Below, in pieces: positions 6,496 through 7,006 of a stretch of DNA of 7,006 nt. A program made the translations under genes and the position numbers. The DNA lies in the NCBI GenBank assembly GCA_934234185.1, contig CAKQHO010000149.1, forward strand, positions 1-7,006, given 5' to 3'. Source of the stretch: an uncultured Psychrobacillus sp. Its GTDB lineage: Bacteria; Bacillota; Bacilli; Bacillales_A; Planococcaceae. The notes below the pieces were generated by a model. That model was not told the origin of the DNA and made no database searches. It was given only the letters and a program-made list of their open reading frames with translations. Numbering within the stretch: position 1 is the first letter of the stretch; each line of letters opens with the position of its first letter.

Positions 6496-6526
6496 AGAGA
6501 AAATCTAAAAACATGTTTTTTTCTCT
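6496..6526. other. AT-rich hairpin
   Basis: AAAAAC-ATG-TTTTT forms the core of a dyad centred at 6513/6514, extended after a small bulge by AGAGAA pairing with TTCTCT. On the minus strand it could be a weak terminator for any transcript coming through the heptamer array, upstream of the SLH promoter. The stem is nearly all A/T, so termination strength is doubtful. Confidence 0.35.
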
Positions 6527-6727
6527 AATGACGTTTGCAATCTCTTTCTACCAAAATCTCGTATCCATTTCCCGAGACATATACACCTAAATAAGGGAAA
6601 GGCAACAGCCTCCCCCCTTCTTTTTCATATTTTATTTCCTCGGAAATAATCCGACATGTTTCGTTATAAAATAGCGAAGGGACGGCTCCCCAGCTAGGCA
6701 TAGAGAATCGACTTGCATCTTGCAAGC

Positions 6728-6839
6728 GCAAGTATTGAAGTACGTAAAGCAAGTAAAACGATGTATATCGCAAGTAACACCCGAGAAAATGCAAGTAAGC
6801 ACCTAGTGACCGCAAGTATTCTCTTCTTAACCGCAAGTA
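6728..6839 (+). repeat. Array of six identical heptamers with exact 21-bp period
   Basis: GCAAGTA occurs at 6728, 6749, 6770, 6791, 6812 and 6833: six perfect copies, each start exactly 21 bp after the last. The five 14-bp intervals differ completely in sequence. Twenty-one bp is two helical turns, so all heptamers face the same side of the DNA. Inverted copies lie beyond each end: GACTTGC at 6710-6716 (one mismatch) and TACTTGC at 6917-6923 (perfect), the latter 84 bp, or four periods, from the last direct copy. A palindrome CTTGCAAG sits at 6719-6726. It is not CRISPR-like in unit size. A protein-binding array, a transcribed RNA with repeated motifs, or a mobile-element end are the options; I know no described function. 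Confidence 0.85.
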
Positions 6840-6930
6840 ATGTAAATTTACTGGTAATTCGATATGTTAGCTGGACAATAATCTTCAACACTTGGTTCAT
6901 GGCATTAAAATTTATATACTTGCCTATTTA

Positions 6931-7006
6931 ATCGAGTAGGAGGGAGTGATTAACTCCCGACCTCTCACACCACCGTACGTACGGTTCCGTATACGGCGGT
7001 TCAATT
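6931..7006 (-). mobile_element. 3' end of a bacterial group II intron (domains V and VI)
   Basis: On the minus strand 7000-6969 folds as domain V: a 9-bp lower helix ACCGCCGUA/UACGGUGGU with one G.U wobble in a CGC catalytic triad (6998-6996), a two-nucleotide CG bulge (6979-6978) and an upper stem UACGG/CCGUA. Domain VI follows (6966-6934): GAG-AGG pairs with CCU-A-CUC leaving A6937 bulged, capped by GGGAG/CUCCC. The bulged A is 7 nt from the end of CUCGAU, the expected branch-point distance, placing the 3' splice site at 6931/6930. The 5' part and any reverse-transcriptase/maturase gene lie beyond the window. Group II introns self-splice and retrohome; the class (B or C type) is not settled from this fragment. 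Confidence 0.88.

Larger units (their letters stand above)
6390..6930. other. Non-coding region upstream of the SLH gene
   Basis: No convincing gene lies in these 541 bp. In order it holds the SLH promoter, an AT-rich hairpin (6496-6526), a GC-rich patch rich in short dyads (TTATTT-CCTCGG-AAATAA at 6632-6649), a short segment resembling the interior of the palindromic repeat (6678-6694), and the 21-bp-period heptamer array with its inverted copies (6710-6923). Open frames crossing the array, on both strands, translate to seven-residue repetitions that simply follow its periodicity and lack ribosome binding sites, so I do not call them genes. Confidence 0.6.

Noticed and set aside
6525..6836. 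Minus-strand open frame of about 100 codons with YLR every seventh residue
   Set aside because: The repetition is the 21-bp array read in a frame (21 is a multiple of three). There is no Shine-Dalgarno at the start, the other frames are equally open, and the part after the array shows no family resemblance.
6728..6839. CRISPR array
   Set aside because: A 7-bp repeat with 14-bp intervals is far below CRISPR dimensions, and no cas-like gene is present in the window.
6728..6839. Plasmid-type iterons or a replication origin
   Set aside because: Iterons are usually about 18-22 bp of conserved sequence near a rep gene; here only 7 bp are conserved, and no Rep or DnaA-box cluster is seen.
6694..6931. 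Open frames on both strands across the array (LLA or AS repeated every seven residues)
   Set aside because: Same periodicity artefact; no ribosome binding site and no domain.

Overview
The window reads as low-GC Gram-positive chromosome. AT-rich DNA, GGAGG-type ribosome binding sites, a comK homologue, an SLH-domain surface enzyme and a GC-rich palindromic repeat that I recognise from Bacillales genomes all point to Bacillaceae or Caryophanaceae (Planococcaceae), for example a Psychrobacillus- or Lysinibacillus-like organism. The genus is inference; no rRNA or tRNA gene is present.

Layout. (1) 16-1226: comK on the minus strand, divergent from a small sigma-70 family factor on the plus strand, with about 260 bp between their preferred starts. 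(2) 1259-1744: a small single-membrane-span protein preceded by a close match to a sigma-B promoter and followed by a bidirectional terminator, facing an RNase HI-like gene (1743-2402, minus, TTG start). (3) 2654-3447: an unrecognised minus-strand gene split by a GC-rich, long-hairpin repeat of about 125 bp; its reading frame continues on the far side of the insertion. 2403-2653 and 3504-3655 hold no gene or convincing RNA. (4) 3669-4904: a TTG-initiated protein with about ten membrane spans and no recognised family, converging on (5) 4935-6389, a secreted enzyme with three SLH domains, a lysozyme-like transglycosylase domain and an SH3-like tail; a bidirectional terminator separates them. (6) 6390-6930: non-coding, with the SLH gene's promoter, an AT-rich hairpin and a striking array of six identical heptamers (GCAAGTA) spaced exactly 21 bp apart, with an inverted heptamer copy beyond each end. 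(7) 6931-7006: the 3' end of a bacterial group II intron on the minus strand (domains V and VI with branch-point A), running off the window.

How the parts relate. The comK/sigma pair is a plausible competence or stationary-phase regulatory module, since ComK and a SigH-type sigma act together on competence genes in Staphylococcus. The rest looks like independent transcription units. The most unusual unexplained structure is the 21-bp-period heptamer array beside the group II intron; next are the repeat-split gene and the comK-sigma pair.
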